Shown: in pieces, positions 17,564-26,400 of the stretch | Numbering within the stretch: the first letter of the stretch is position 1 | How the letters are laid out: every line of letters starts with the position of its first letter | Source: JAGPDB01 sp046331265 | GTDB lineage: Bacteria > Actinomycetota > Acidimicrobiia > IMCC26256 > JAGPDB01 | DNA length: 64,000 bases | NCBI GenBank assembly: GCA_046331265.1 | Contig: JAXLRE010000003.1 | Coordinates: forward strand, 62,001-126,000 | Reading direction: 5' to 3' | Position numbers and translations under genes: made by a program | The notes under the pieces: generated by a model | Databases searched by the model: none | Told to the model about the DNA's origin: nothing | What the model saw: the letters and a program-made list of their open reading frames with translations, nothing else

Positions 17564-18055
17564 ATGGTCAACGATTTTCTACGAATAGCTAAGTGCGGCA
17601 AGCCAGTCGGTCTTAAAGGTGAAGTTGTTCTTTGGCCAATTTCAAATTTAGAATCAAGATATGTTGTCGGTTCAATTTTATATGTAGATGAAGAAACTTC
17701 TTTAGAGATAGAGAACATTAGAAATCATAAAGATCATTTCATAGTTAAATTTAAAGGTATAACAGATCGTAATGCTGCCCAAGAACTAACTAATAAAGTC
17801 TTATTAGCCCCAGAATCAGATGAAGATCTTGAATCAGGAGAGCATTATTATCATGACTGTATAAATAAGGTTCTTATTGATCAAGATAATGTAGATAGAG
17901 GTAAAGTAATTTCGATCATTCCTAATCCTGCTAGTGATTTACTAGAACTTGAAGATGGTAATTTAGTCCCAATGAGTTTTATCACTGAAGTTAATTCAAC
18001 AAATGTATATGCAAAAGTCCCTGAAGGACTTTTTGAAATTAACGATGGTAAATAA
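17564..18055 (+). CDS. rimM: Ribosome maturation factor RimM
   Basis: Assembly factor for the 30S head, binding S19. The N-terminal beta-barrel begins with RIAKCGKPVGLKGEVVLWPI, matching the family G(K/R)xxGxxGEV pattern, and the C-terminal PRC-barrel domain includes HYYHDCINKVLI and the strand NLVPMSFI (usually LIPxxxxFV). Its 163 aa are normal. The start follows khpA by 3 bases. The stop overlaps the trmD start (TAATG), which implies re-initiation. Confidence 0.92.
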   Translation: MVNDFLRIAKCGKPVGLKGEVVLWPISNLESRYVVGSILYVDEETSLEIENIRNHKDHFIVKFKGITDRNAAQELTNKVLLAPESDEDLESGEHYYHDCINKVLIDQDNVDRGKVISIIPNPASDLLELEDGNLVPMSFITEVNSTNVYAKVPEGLFEINDGK

Positions 18056-18729
18056 TGTTTGAGATTGATGTATTTACTCTTTTCCCAAAATATATAGATG
18101 ATCCCTGTTCGCTTGCTCTATTAGGTAAAGCGCAAGAGAAGAATCTAGTAAAAATCTCATCACATGATATTCGCGACTACTCAAAAGACAAACACAAAAC
18201 TGTTGATGACAAACCTTACGGTGGTGGTCCAGGTATGGTCATGATGCCTGAACCTATTTTTGATGCTGTTAATGATGTAAAACCAAAACGGCCTTTATAT
18301 TTGTTAAGCGCATCGGGTAAAAAATTTGATCAGGTTTTTGCTCAAGATTTGGCAAAAGGAGAAGGTTTCTCGTTGATTTGTGGACGTTACGAAGGTGTTG
18401 ACCAACGTGTTGCTGATTATCTATGCGATGGCGAAATATCTATTGGCGATTACGTATTAGCCGGAGGTGAATCTGCCGCATTGATCATTATAGAAGCTGT
18501 TACTCGATTGATACCTGGTGTTATGGGGAATGACGATTCAGGTGCAAGTGAAAGCTTTGCACAAGACGAAGATGGAAAATTTTTGATTGAAGCTCCGCAA
18601 TATACGCGCCCAGCTGATTTTGATGGCCTTAAAGTACCTGATGTTTTACTAAGCGGAAACCATACAGATATAGACAAATGGCGCATAGAGCAAGGAAATA
18701 TTCGTAAAAATAATAGGAATAGAGAATAA
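18055..18729 (+). CDS. trmD: tRNA (guanine37-N1)-methyltransferase TrmD
   Basis: SPOUT methyltransferase that makes m1G37 next to the anticodon and prevents +1 frameshifts. Conserved segments are FEIDVFTLFPKY at the N-terminus, DDKPYGGGPGMVM, and the trefoil-knot SAM site made by LICGRYEGVDQRV and ISIGDYVLAGGE. The C-terminal domain has YTRPADFDGLKVPDVLLSG and the HxxIxxWR motif (HTDIDKWR). The 224-aa length is standard. It shares one base with rimM and precedes rplS by 93 bases. Confidence 0.96.
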   Translation: MFEIDVFTLFPKYIDDPCSLALLGKAQEKNLVKISSHDIRDYSKDKHKTVDDKPYGGGPGMVMMPEPIFDAVNDVKPKRPLYLLSASGKKFDQVFAQDLAKGEGFSLICGRYEGVDQRVADYLCDGEISIGDYVLAGGESAALIIIEAVTRLIPGVMGNDDSGASESFAQDEDGKFLIEAPQYTRPADFDGLKVPDVLLSGNHTDIDKWRIEQGNIRKNNRNRE

Positions 18730-18822
18730 AACTACTGGGCTAGCTATAAATGCTCGAAGTCGTCTAGGATATATTGTCCTCATAGAGATTTAATAATCTT
18801 TTAAAAGCTATATGGAGCAAAA

Positions 18823-19167
18823 ATGCAAGCTACAGATTTTATAGATCGCGAATCATTAAAAGAAGTACCTGAATTTAACCCAGGTGATACTTTGAAAGTT
18901 CACGTGCGTGTTGTTGAAGGTAACAGAGAACGTGTCCAGATTTTTGAAGGTGTTGTTACACGACGTCAAGGCGATTCAATCCGTGAAACATTTACTGTTC
19001 GTAAAGTTTCTTTCAGCGTTGGAGTAGAACGTACCTTTCCTCTGCATTCGCCCATTATTGCGAAGATTGAGGTAGTTCAGCGTGGTGATGTTCGCCGTGC
19101 AAAGCTTTATTATCTGCGGGATCGTATAGGAAAATCAGCAAAAATTAAAGAGAAGCGCGAAGTCTGA
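18823..19167 (+). CDS. rplS: 50S ribosomal protein L19
   Basis: Large-subunit protein at the 30S interface. The family pattern is evident: PEFNPGDTLKVHVRVVEGNR, ERVQIFEGVVTRRQG, RETFTVRKVSFSVGVERTFP, and the C-terminal RGDVRRAKLYYLRDRIGKSA. Its 114 aa are normal. GGAG lies 7 bases before the ATG. The 93-base gap from trmD holds short inverted repeats (AGATT-TAAT-AATCT), perhaps part of a regulatory leader, though evidence is thin. lepB and rnhB, which often follow rplS in actinobacteria, are not here; DUF2469 comes next. Confidence 0.97.
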   Translation: MQATDFIDRESLKEVPEFNPGDTLKVHVRVVEGNRERVQIFEGVVTRRQGDSIRETFTVRKVSFSVGVERTFPLHSPIIAKIEVVQRGDVRRAKLYYLRDRIGKSAKIKEKREV

Positions 19168-19180
19168 CGAGATTTTTTCC

Positions 19181-19504
19181 ATGAGTGCGGAAGATCTAGA
19201 ACGATACGAAACTGAACTTGAATTAGCTCTATATAAGGAATATCGAGATGTCCTTCCAATGTTTAACTTTGTTGTTGAGACAGAACGAAGATTTTATCTA
19301 GCTAATAGTGTTGAGACTGTTGTCAAAAATGAAGACGGTCGAACATATTTTGAACTAACCCTTAATGATGCATGGGTATGGGATTTGTATAGATCAGCAC
19401 GCTTTTTATCTAATGTAAAAGTTGTTACTTTTAGAGACGTAAACATTGAGGAAATCGCAGCAAAAGATATGATCCCAGATTTTGTTGACGAAGACGAACA
19501 ATAA
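19181..19504 (+). CDS. DUF2469 family protein
   Basis: Small acidic protein (107 aa) of the actinobacteria-restricted DUF2469 family, normally encoded between rnhB and yraN. The opening SAEDLERYETELELALYKEY and the middle FVVETERRFYLANSVE are the conserved part, followed by FELTLNDAWVWDLYR and VVTFRDVNIEE. No catalytic motif is apparent and no function is known. It starts 13 bases after rplS. Its presence supports actinobacterial ancestry. Confidence 0.9.
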   Translation: MSAEDLERYETELELALYKEYRDVLPMFNFVVETERRFYLANSVETVVKNEDGRTYFELTLNDAWVWDLYRSARFLSNVKVVTFRDVNIEEIAAKDMIPDFVDEDEQ

Positions 19505-19525
19505 GACATAATATTTCAATAATTC

Positions 19526-19550
19526 TTCCCTAAACATATATTTTAGGGAA
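19526..19550 (+). promoter_or_regulatory. Hairpin enclosing the yraN ribosome binding site
   Basis: TTCCCTAAA-CATATAT-TTTAGGGAA is a perfect 9-bp stem with a 7-base loop. The 3' arm contains AGGGAA, the only Shine-Dalgarno-like sequence, 3 bases before the ATG at 19554. Folding would hide the ribosome binding site. No U tract follows, so a terminator for DUF2469 is less likely. Confidence 0.5.
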
Positions 19551-19553
19551 ATC

Positions 19554-19934
19554 ATGAATCATAATTTTGCTTTAGGTCGCTATGGCGAAGAAGCCGCAGA
19601 AAAATTTTACTTAGAAAAAGGTTTTACTCTCTTGGGTAAAAATGTACGAATAAAACGAGTTGGTGAAATTGACTTAATTTTTATTCGTAAAACTAATACT
19701 TATGTTTTTGAAGTAGTTTTTGTAGAAGTTAAAACGCGCTCATCTATGAATAATGGATATGGTTACGAAGCAATTAATAATAGAAAAATAACGACCATGA
19801 AAAAATGTGCTTATGAATGGCTTAGAGAAAATAGAAATTCAATCAATGGTTATTGTAAGTTGCGTTTGGATGTAGTTTCTATCGATTTTGAAGATGGTAT
19901 CCCAAAAATAAAAGTATTCGAAAATATTTCTTAA
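19554..19934 (+). CDS. yraN: YraN/UPF0102 family nuclease-like protein
   Basis: UPF0102 protein of 126 aa with a restriction-endonuclease-like fold. Motifs seen are ALGRYGEEAAEKFYLEKGF, the GEIDLIF strand with the acidic metal ligand (GExDLI), and FVEVKTRSS, the ExK core of the PD-(D/E)xK nucleases, followed by the INNRKITTMKK helix. Family members are thought to act on branched DNA, but function is not established. In actinobacteria yraN normally runs on into yifB and dprA in the same direction. Here those genes are on the opposite strand, separated by four small minus-strand genes, so the block seems inverted. Confidence 0.88.
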   Translation: MNHNFALGRYGEEAAEKFYLEKGFTLLGKNVRIKRVGEIDLIFIRKTNTYVFEVVFVEVKTRSSMNNGYGYEAINNRKITTMKKCAYEWLRENRNSINGYCKLRLDVVSIDFEDGIPKIKVFENIS

Positions 19935-19942
19935 CCAAAAAG

Positions 19943-20347
19943 TTATCGTGCCTGAATTATCCAAGCGGGTTCTTGTGGTGCTGGAGGTTTTGGTTGAGAA
20001 CTAGCCAAACGTCCCAAGGTAGTACCACGAACTAGTCCATTGTAAGTTTTTGGATCGCGATCTTTCCAGAATCTTCCACGCCAGCCTTCCTCTATATTTG
20101 TAGCAGTTACTATGGCACTTACGGGTACACCTAAAAGAGATCCTGCAAATCCAAGTGCGCTTAATGTCGCTTTTGTTGAGTCGCCGTTTGCAACAGCTCT
20201 TGCAAAACTTTTAGCACTAGTAGTTACGCCTTTGGCTGATATTGCAGCACCTGCAATTGAAAGAGCAGCAGGTAAATGAGAACCACTTAACGGATGCCAC
20301 TTCGCTACCTTCAAAGGCATGCGATCTGGAAATTGTATAACAGTCAT
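19943..20347 (-). CDS. Hypothetical protein with Ala/Gly-rich hydrophobic segments
   Basis: I do not recognise this 134-aa protein. It begins MTVIQFPDRMPLKVAKWHPL. Two Ala/Gly/Ser-rich moderately hydrophobic stretches (about 27-45 and 60-83) could be membrane-associated, and the tail is basic and Pro-rich. A good ribosome binding site (GAAAGGATTCC) precedes the ATG. It ends 8 bases from the convergent yraN stop and is the last of a minus-strand set of four small genes. The clear ribosome binding site and compact packing support a real gene. No function is proposed. Confidence 0.65.
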   Translation of the reverse strand: MTVIQFPDRMPLKVAKWHPLSGSHLPAALSIAGAAISAKGVTTSAKSFARAVANGDSTKATLSALGFAGSLLGVPVSAIVTATNIEEGWRGRFWKDRDPKTYNGLVRGTTLGRLASSQPKPPAPQEPAWIIQAR

Positions 20348-20365
20348 GAGGAATCCTTTCGCTGG

Positions 20366-20581
20366 CTAATTAGTATACTTTTTCCAACATCCTGAGTGAA
20401 AATGACGACGATCGTCAATATTATCTTTCGGTACAGCAACCTCGTGGCCTTGACCTTTAGCAATAGTCCCATTGCAAAATGGACATAAATATTCTTTTAT
20501 TGCTTGGTAAGGTTGAACATGTCTCACATCACAATCTTCGGGGAGATAACCAGGCATTGGCGAATTTATTTTTTTGTTCAT
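20366..20581 (-). CDS. Small zinc-finger-like protein of an actinobacterial family
   Basis: This 71-aa protein begins MNKKINSPMPGYLPED. The core RHVQPYQAIKEYLCPFCNGT, a GHEVAVP segment and the ending DDRRHFHSGCWKKY resemble a small actinobacterial family often labelled ATP/GTP-binding, though no nucleotide site is visible. CPFC plus the HFHSGC cluster suggests a bound zinc. I place the start at 20581, not at 20617, because this ATG overlaps the TGA of the upstream 37-codon gene as ATGA, the classic coupling arrangement. Function is unknown. Confidence 0.7.
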   Translation of the reverse strand: MNKKINSPMPGYLPEDCDVRHVQPYQAIKEYLCPFCNGTIAKGQGHEVAVPKDNIDDRRHFHSGCWKKYTN

Positions 20582-20691
20582 TGTGGCCAAATTGCCCAAG
20601 TAACTAAACCTGCACATATTAAAAGTGCTAAAACAACAAGTGCTATGTCGCCTTTATGTCGTACAACTTTTCGATAAGGGTTATATCCCAT
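20578..20691 (-). CDS. 37-aa single-span membrane protein
   Basis: This very short ORF reads MGYNPYRKVVRHKGDIALVV, then a hydrophobic helix and the end WAIWPQ. It has a basic cytosolic N-terminus and one transmembrane segment (about 16-34). It overlaps the following zinc-finger gene by ATGA, which argues for genuine translation. The MGYNPYRK opening resembles small membrane proteins I associate with actinobacteria, from memory only. Its role is unknown. Confidence 0.65.
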   Translation of the reverse strand: MGYNPYRKVVRHKGDIALVVLALLICAGLVTWAIWPQ

Positions 20692-20700
20692 AAATATAAA

Positions 20701-20901
20701 CTAGTCTTTAGTCGTTGCGAGACTAGCAATTTCTTTAAATGCTTTAACTATTTCCCAATCAGGATCACTAACACGTGCTACCCAAGATCTTTGAGCTTCC
20801 CAAACGCCACCACAAACTGGACATGAGACAACGTATACGCCACCTTCATATCCATTTATTTCGATTTCTGTGAAATCATAAGGGCAGTTTTTGAAATTCA
20901 C
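20701..20901 (-). CDS. Small cysteine-motif protein
   Basis: This 66-aa protein carries CPYDF near the start and CPVCGGVW in the middle, so three cysteines and nearby acidic residues may bind zinc. The rest (SWVARVSDPDWEIVKAFKEI) is probably helical. The start is GTG at 20901; the upstream sequence is only weakly Shine-Dalgarno-like. It ends 9 bases before the ATG of the 37-aa membrane protein, so the three tiny genes look like one transcript. No specific family is recognised. Confidence 0.6.
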   Translation of the reverse strand: MNFKNCPYDFTEIEINGYEGGVYVVSCPVCGGVWEAQRSWVARVSDPDWEIVKAFKEIASLATTKD

Positions 20902-20948
20902 CTAGGTAGCATCGTCGTCTATATAAGAGATCTTTACCTTTAAAAAGT

Positions 20949-21839
20949 CTATATAGCCTCGTATTTTCCACGGTGATACCTGATTAATTCAGCTTTTTCT
21001 AGTTCATAGATTTCACGGTTTAAAGAGGTCGAGCTAATGGATAAGATCTCTGATAACTCATTCATGCTAGAAGGCATGCATGAAAGCGTATCGATGATTC
21101 TTTGCTTTGTAGTAGATATTTCTATTTGTTGAATTTTCGAAAAATCTTTTAAATTCCAACCTAATGCTTTGCTGTCAATATCTAATAGAGATAATAAGTC
21201 GCTAGGGTCAAGAACTGATATAGCACCATCGGCAATTATTGCATTTGGTAGTTCACTAACATGAGACTTTATTGGTCCAGGAATTGCGCAAATTGTTTTA
21301 CCCATAGATAATGCCAAGTCAACTGTAATGCGAGCCCCGCCTTTTAATGTACCTTCAGTTACAATCAAAATATCACTAAGTGCTGCAATGATTCTGTTTC
21401 TTACTGGAAAGTGAAACGCTAGCGGAGAAGTGTCGTTGTCATATTCAGAAATAACTATTCCGTTTTTTATTATTTCGTCATAAAGTTTTTTGTTTCTTTG
21501 TGGATATATGACATTTACTCCTGAACCCAAAACTGCAATTGTTTTTCCACCTGAATCTAACGAACCTTGATGGGCTGCAGAGTCTATACCTAAAGCCATT
21601 CCGCTTACTGTTACAAATCCATTCAAACCCAATACTTGTGCAATCTTTCTTGTGATATTTATACCAGATTGTGTTGCATTTCGAGTTCCCACAATACCTA
21701 TTCGAATATTTGCATGTGCGTCACTTAGCAATTCGTGGTTCGTTCCTAACACGTTTAATTGCGAAACATTCGGTGAACATATTTTTAATGTATGAAATAT
21801 TTCAGTCGGGTTGTTTATATTTTGATATAAAGTTTTCAT
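20949..21839 (-). CDS. dprA: DNA-processing protein DprA (Smf)
   Basis: DprA binds incoming single-stranded DNA and loads RecA during natural transformation. The Rossmann-like core shows GIVGTRNATQSG (about 49-60), VTVSGMALGIDSAAHQGSL, TIAVLGSGVNVIYP and the VTEGTLKGGARITVDLALSMG segment. A C-terminal winged-helix region starts near 240. At 296 aa it is a compact version lacking the N-terminal SAM domain. It abuts yifB, sharing base 21839. The pair suggests competence potential or at least recombination functions; no comEA/comEC is in the window. Confidence 0.93.
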   Translation of the reverse strand: MKTLYQNINNPTEIFHTLKICSPNVSQLNVLGTNHELLSDAHANIRIGIVGTRNATQSGINITRKIAQVLGLNGFVTVSGMALGIDSAAHQGSLDSGGKTIAVLGSGVNVIYPQRNKKLYDEIIKNGIVISEYDNDTSPLAFHFPVRNRIIAALSDILIVTEGTLKGGARITVDLALSMGKTICAIPGPIKSHVSELPNAIIADGAISVLDPSDLLSLLDIDSKALGWNLKDFSKIQQIEISTTKQRIIDTLSCMPSSMNELSEILSISSTSLNREIYELEKAELIRYHRGKYEAI

Positions 21840-23323
21840 TACAGATCCTCTCTTAGTTCGAATGCTTTTTCTAAATGAAAGTCTTTAATTTGCTGACAAT
21901 TATCTAGATCTGCAATAGTTCGAGATAATCTCCAAATTGCACAAGTTCCACGCATGGATAATTTTCGTATTTCACTTTTTTCTTTCAATAACTTTGCGCA
22001 TAGATCATCTAAAGGAGCATAAAGGCCCAGCATCTCGGAACGCATTTTTGAATTAGATGAAATTGAAGTTTCTTTAAATCGATTTTCCTGAAGCGAACGA
22101 GCAATTTTTATGCGTTCACGCATATCACTTGAATTATGTGTCGAGCTATTTAAATTAGATTTAAAAATTTCTAAACGTATATCGAATCTGTCCAATAACG
22201 GCCCAGAAAGTCGCCGCAGATATCTTTGGCGGTTAGCTTCAGTACAAATACATTCATCACGTGATTTTGCGCATGGGCATGGATTAGAACAAGCTAATAA
22301 AACAAAATTTGCAGGTAACGTTAATTTAAAACTTGACCTAGATATTTGAATTTTTCCTGTCTCTAAAGGTTCACGTAATGAATCGATTACGGAAGACGAA
22401 AATTCAGCCAGTTCATCTAAAAATAAAATTCCATGATGAGCGCGTGTAGCTTCTCCTGGTGATACTTTTTGTGATCCACCACCAATAATTGAAGCGACAG
22501 TTGAGCTATGGTGCGGATTTCTAAACGGTCTATTAGTTATTAAGTTTGTAACACTACCTTCAATTGCTGAAACTATTGCGGTCAGTTCACTGCTTTCGTT
22601 GTAATTTAACTTTGGCATGATTCCTTGAACTTTTTCTGCCAATAACGTTTTACCTATACCAGGTGAACCCATAAGTAATGTATGGTGGTTGCCAGCTGCC
22701 ATAATTTCCATAGCTTCACAACCAAGGGGTAATCCTTTCACATCTTTAAAATCTCCGAAATCTTGCATTGATGAATCAACTATTTTTGGGTTTTCAATTT
22801 GAGGCCAAGAAGAAACATTGCTTAAACAATTAAGCATTTGGTTTATGTTTTCTAACGGATAAACTTCAATGTCATTTATAAGTCTGGCTTCATGAGCATT
22901 TTTGCTTGGAATATAAAAATGTTTTATTCCTAGTTTTCTTAGCTCGATCACTCGAGGCATAATTCCGGAAATTGCTCTGATAGTCCCGTCTAATCCGAGT
23001 TCGCCTAGGACTGCACTATTATTAAATGTGTGATGAGGAATTTGTTTACTTGAACAAAGTAAACCAACCAAGATTGCTAATTCGCAACCTGTTCCACTTT
23101 TCCGTATATTTGCTGGAGCCAAATTTACTGTGATTCTAGACTCTGGCCATTTGATTTTTGAGGAAGACAACGCGGATCTAATACGTTCCTTGCTTTCACG
23201 AATTGCTGTGTCGATCATGCCGACAACGCAATAACCTGGTAAGCCTCTAGATGTATGAACCTCGACTTTTATATGTTGAGCTTTTATCCCGGAGATAATG
23301 GCTGAATCAATAGCTGTATACAC
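21839..23323 (-). CDS. YifB/ComM family Mg-chelatase-like AAA+ ATPase
   Basis: Helicase-type AAA+ protein; ComM promotes branch migration during natural transformation. An N-terminal Lon-protease-like domain (AHIKVEVHTSRGLPGYCVVGM-like, shown here as KVEVHTSRGLPGYCVVG) is followed by Walker A MGSPGIGKTLLAEKV (about 218-232), Walker B HGILFLDELAEF, and a Cys-rich finger (CSNPCPCAKSRDECICTE). The LDRFDIRLEI sensor region follows. The 494-aa length is standard. It is co-directional with dprA and divergent from the large surface protein gene. Confidence 0.92.
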   Translation of the reverse strand: MYTAIDSAIISGIKAQHIKVEVHTSRGLPGYCVVGMIDTAIRESKERIRSALSSSKIKWPESRITVNLAPANIRKSGTGCELAILVGLLCSSKQIPHHTFNNSAVLGELGLDGTIRAISGIMPRVIELRKLGIKHFYIPSKNAHEARLINDIEVYPLENINQMLNCLSNVSSWPQIENPKIVDSSMQDFGDFKDVKGLPLGCEAMEIMAAGNHHTLLMGSPGIGKTLLAEKVQGIMPKLNYNESSELTAIVSAIEGSVTNLITNRPFRNPHHSSTVASIIGGGSQKVSPGEATRAHHGILFLDELAEFSSSVIDSLREPLETGKIQISRSSFKLTLPANFVLLACSNPCPCAKSRDECICTEANRQRYLRRLSGPLLDRFDIRLEIFKSNLNSSTHNSSDMRERIKIARSLQENRFKETSISSNSKMRSEMLGLYAPLDDLCAKLLKEKSEIRKLSMRGTCAIWRLSRTIADLDNCQQIKDFHLEKAFELREDL

Positions 23324-23430
23324 TTAACCCTCCAAAAACTAATTAAGAGGGAAGTAATAACAATATATATTATGCCTACGACAAAAACTTAAAACCAGCA
23401 AATATGCACAAAAAACCAAGCGATAATCGT

Positions 23431-23458
23431 TATAATGTGAAAGCATTTTATTAAAGGG
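23431..23458 (+). promoter_or_regulatory. -10 box and ribosome binding site of the surface protein gene
   Basis: TATAAT at 23431-23436 is followed by AAAGGG at 23453-23458 and the TTG start at 23464. This leaves a short leader of about 20 bases. No convincing -35 hexamer is seen. It lies in the 140-base divergent gap with yifB. Confidence 0.5.
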
Positions 23459-23463
23459 CTAGC

Positions 23464-26400
23464 TTGAAATCATTCGCAGAAAATTCTAAAAAAAGTAAAG
23501 CTTACTTAAATATTGCTGTAATAATTCTTACTGTTATTTCATCAATTGCGCTATTTCAAAATGTTGCATTTGGTGTGCCGCCGGTTGTGCAATTGGGAGC
23601 TGTGCTGACTGAAGTATCAGATGGGACCACACCTTTTCCATCCATTGATCCAAATGGAAATAATGACATCGTAGCAACGCTTGATACAACAAGTTATACC
23701 TTTGATGTGAACATGAACACTCTTGATGCAGCTAGCCACACATTAAGTAATGTAACTATTGTTGCGACTTTAACTTCGAGCTCAGCAGACATTAATTGGC
23801 TTTTAAATACACTACCCACAGCATGTGGAACCAAGAATGTAAGTGTAGACGGAAAAACATTAACTTGTGTTTTAAGTGGAACATTTGCAACTGGAACGAC
23901 ATTAAATATATCTGCGGGATGGTTCGCACAATCTGGCGTTGCCAATGCGACAAATGTCACAGCTCAATTTAGCGTCTCAGCAACAATGGTTGCTGATGCT
24001 ACTGGTGCTGATAATCCAACAACAGCTACATCTAATTCGAATACAGTTCAAGTAGTTTCACAAGATAGTGACTATGAAGTTAGAAAACAGCCTGGACCGA
24101 TAACAATTTTACGAGATGGGGCAGGTTTGCCTACCGATTTACAAGTCGATTGGGGTATGCAAGTAGAAGTAAAAAATCCGAATGTAGGGCAACTTAAAGG
24201 CGTTTCAACTACTTCGTTAGGCGATCTTTCGTTAGATGATGCATTGGCATCAGGTGATCCTAGCCAATTACCCGTAAACCAAGAAGGTGTTTTAGTCGGT
24301 TGTTCCCCAGTGGCAACATCGAATCCATATATTTCAAATTCATCGTCTGCGACTTTTGGAGATACAAACTCTGTACAGAGTTCAGGTTCATGGAATTGTT
24401 CACAAGCAGGTGGAACAGGAACAGATATATCAGTCTCAGCCACATCATTAAATTGGTCACCTGACTGGTTCACCATGGGTAAAGTTTCGAATCGTTTGCA
24501 CTATTGGGCTTACAACTCGGGTTCAACGAATGAAACCTATAACTCTCCTTCAGGAGAAAATGACCAAGCTGTAGTGGCAACACAAATAGTCAGTATTAAA
24601 TATCCGTACTCTACGGTTATAGCTTTTGATCAAACTGCCGGAGATCGCGATGTTAGAAGTAATTTCATTAGCTGGTGTAACGATTTAGACAATATTAATG
24701 TTGTAGGTGGTAACACAGGTGTTGACGATTCATCAAATAATCAAAATTGTGTCACGTTTTATAATGCAACTGGTGCAGGTCCTTCAAAACAATTTACAAA
24801 ATATGGATCAGCTTCACCTGGACCTGAAACAGAATTAGGGCTTGTTCAAGGAGCATTAGGACAAACCTCTACTGATAACTATGTAGCCCCCGGACAAAAA
24901 TTTGGTCAAACACAACAAATGCAGGCTAGTGCTTCTAACATTTATGCTTTATCTGATTTGGTTATGTGCGATGCTATTGACACAAGTACATACAACCTCA
25001 TACAAAACGCAGCGCCAAGTGTGCCTAGTGGCGGAACTGGATCAAGTCATGACTGGTATAGTTGGTATGAAACTGGAACAGCAGATGCGGCCTTCTCTGA
25101 TATTACAGATTCTGATGTGACTGTAGATTTTTCATCAACAGGATCAAGTTGGGCTAATACTTCAGAGCAACGAACTGTTAACTGTGATGACCCATCTTTA
25201 ACATGGGTATCTGATCCTTCTACGCATCCAGATGGTCTAAATAACGTAAACTTAATTCGAGTAAGACTTGGAGTCGATCTACCGCCCGGTAAAACAATAA
25301 ATTTCTTTCAAAGTGTTCAGGCTAAAACAGGATTAGATGTTGATACAAGACTATATAATTTTTCTCAATACAAAACATCAACTTTAAATTCCGGAGACTG
25401 GGTACAAGCCGGATCTAATTGCAAACCTGAGATTGATCCATGGAACCCAAGTAGCGGAACTTACAGCTGTAAAGCACTTGTAGATAGAGCATTTGTAATA
25501 CTGCCTTCTGCAATCATGCAGAAATATGATGTTACTCCTAATGGAGATACAACGAGTACGGTTTCGTTAGGTTCTACGCGTACATTTAATTTAAAAGCAG
25601 GTATGGCAGCAATTGCTGACACAGACGTAAACGGTGTAAAAGTTTATGATGTAATGCCGCCCGGAATGGATTACCAATCATCAACAATAACTCCCGACGG
25701 TGTTATTAACGATTGCGATGCTACGACGAATTTTGATTGTATAAGCAATGCTTCAGCTAGAACAGACATTGGATACACGACAGTATTTTGGGAAAGAGGA
25801 GATTTTAATTTCGTGCATTCGGGAGCTGACGGTACTCCATCTCAAGATTACGATTTATTTGGTTTATGGCAAATTACTGTAAAGATTTCGAGCTATATTC
25901 CTAATTCTGCGTTACTTCAAAATAAAGCATGGATAGATGCAGATTCTGGTTTGCAGCCGTTACCTGATCCAATTCCTTTTAGGTCAACAAATACAGTCCA
26001 TTCTGATCCAACTTCAGGTCCCTTCGACGATGATTGGGTTCAAATAGCTACAGCACAAAGTTTTAACATCGAAAAATATATTACGTCAGAAGAAATACCT
26101 CTAAACGGAACTCTTAGTTTTAATCTTGCTTATGGCAATTTAACAGGTATTGCAAAGGTGATGGATGCAATAGATATTTTTCCTTTTGTCGGTGATGGTA
26201 GATCACCAAATAGTGTTATTGATGGAGGATTTACTCTTGACAATGTTTACCAAGGCTTTTCCAACGATGGAAGTAATCAAATTGCAAATATATACGTAAC
26301 ATCAGATGATCCATCTACCCTAAGTAGTGATCCAAATGACGCAAGTAATCCTGCTGTGGGTTCTGGTAAATGGGCGTGTACGTATTCACAGATTGGAACT

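Noticed and set aside
20582..20617. Extended N-terminus for the small zinc-finger-like protein
   Set aside because: The ATG at 20581 overlaps the TGA of the 37-codon gene, the expected coupled start, and the extra residues are encoded by that other gene in another frame.
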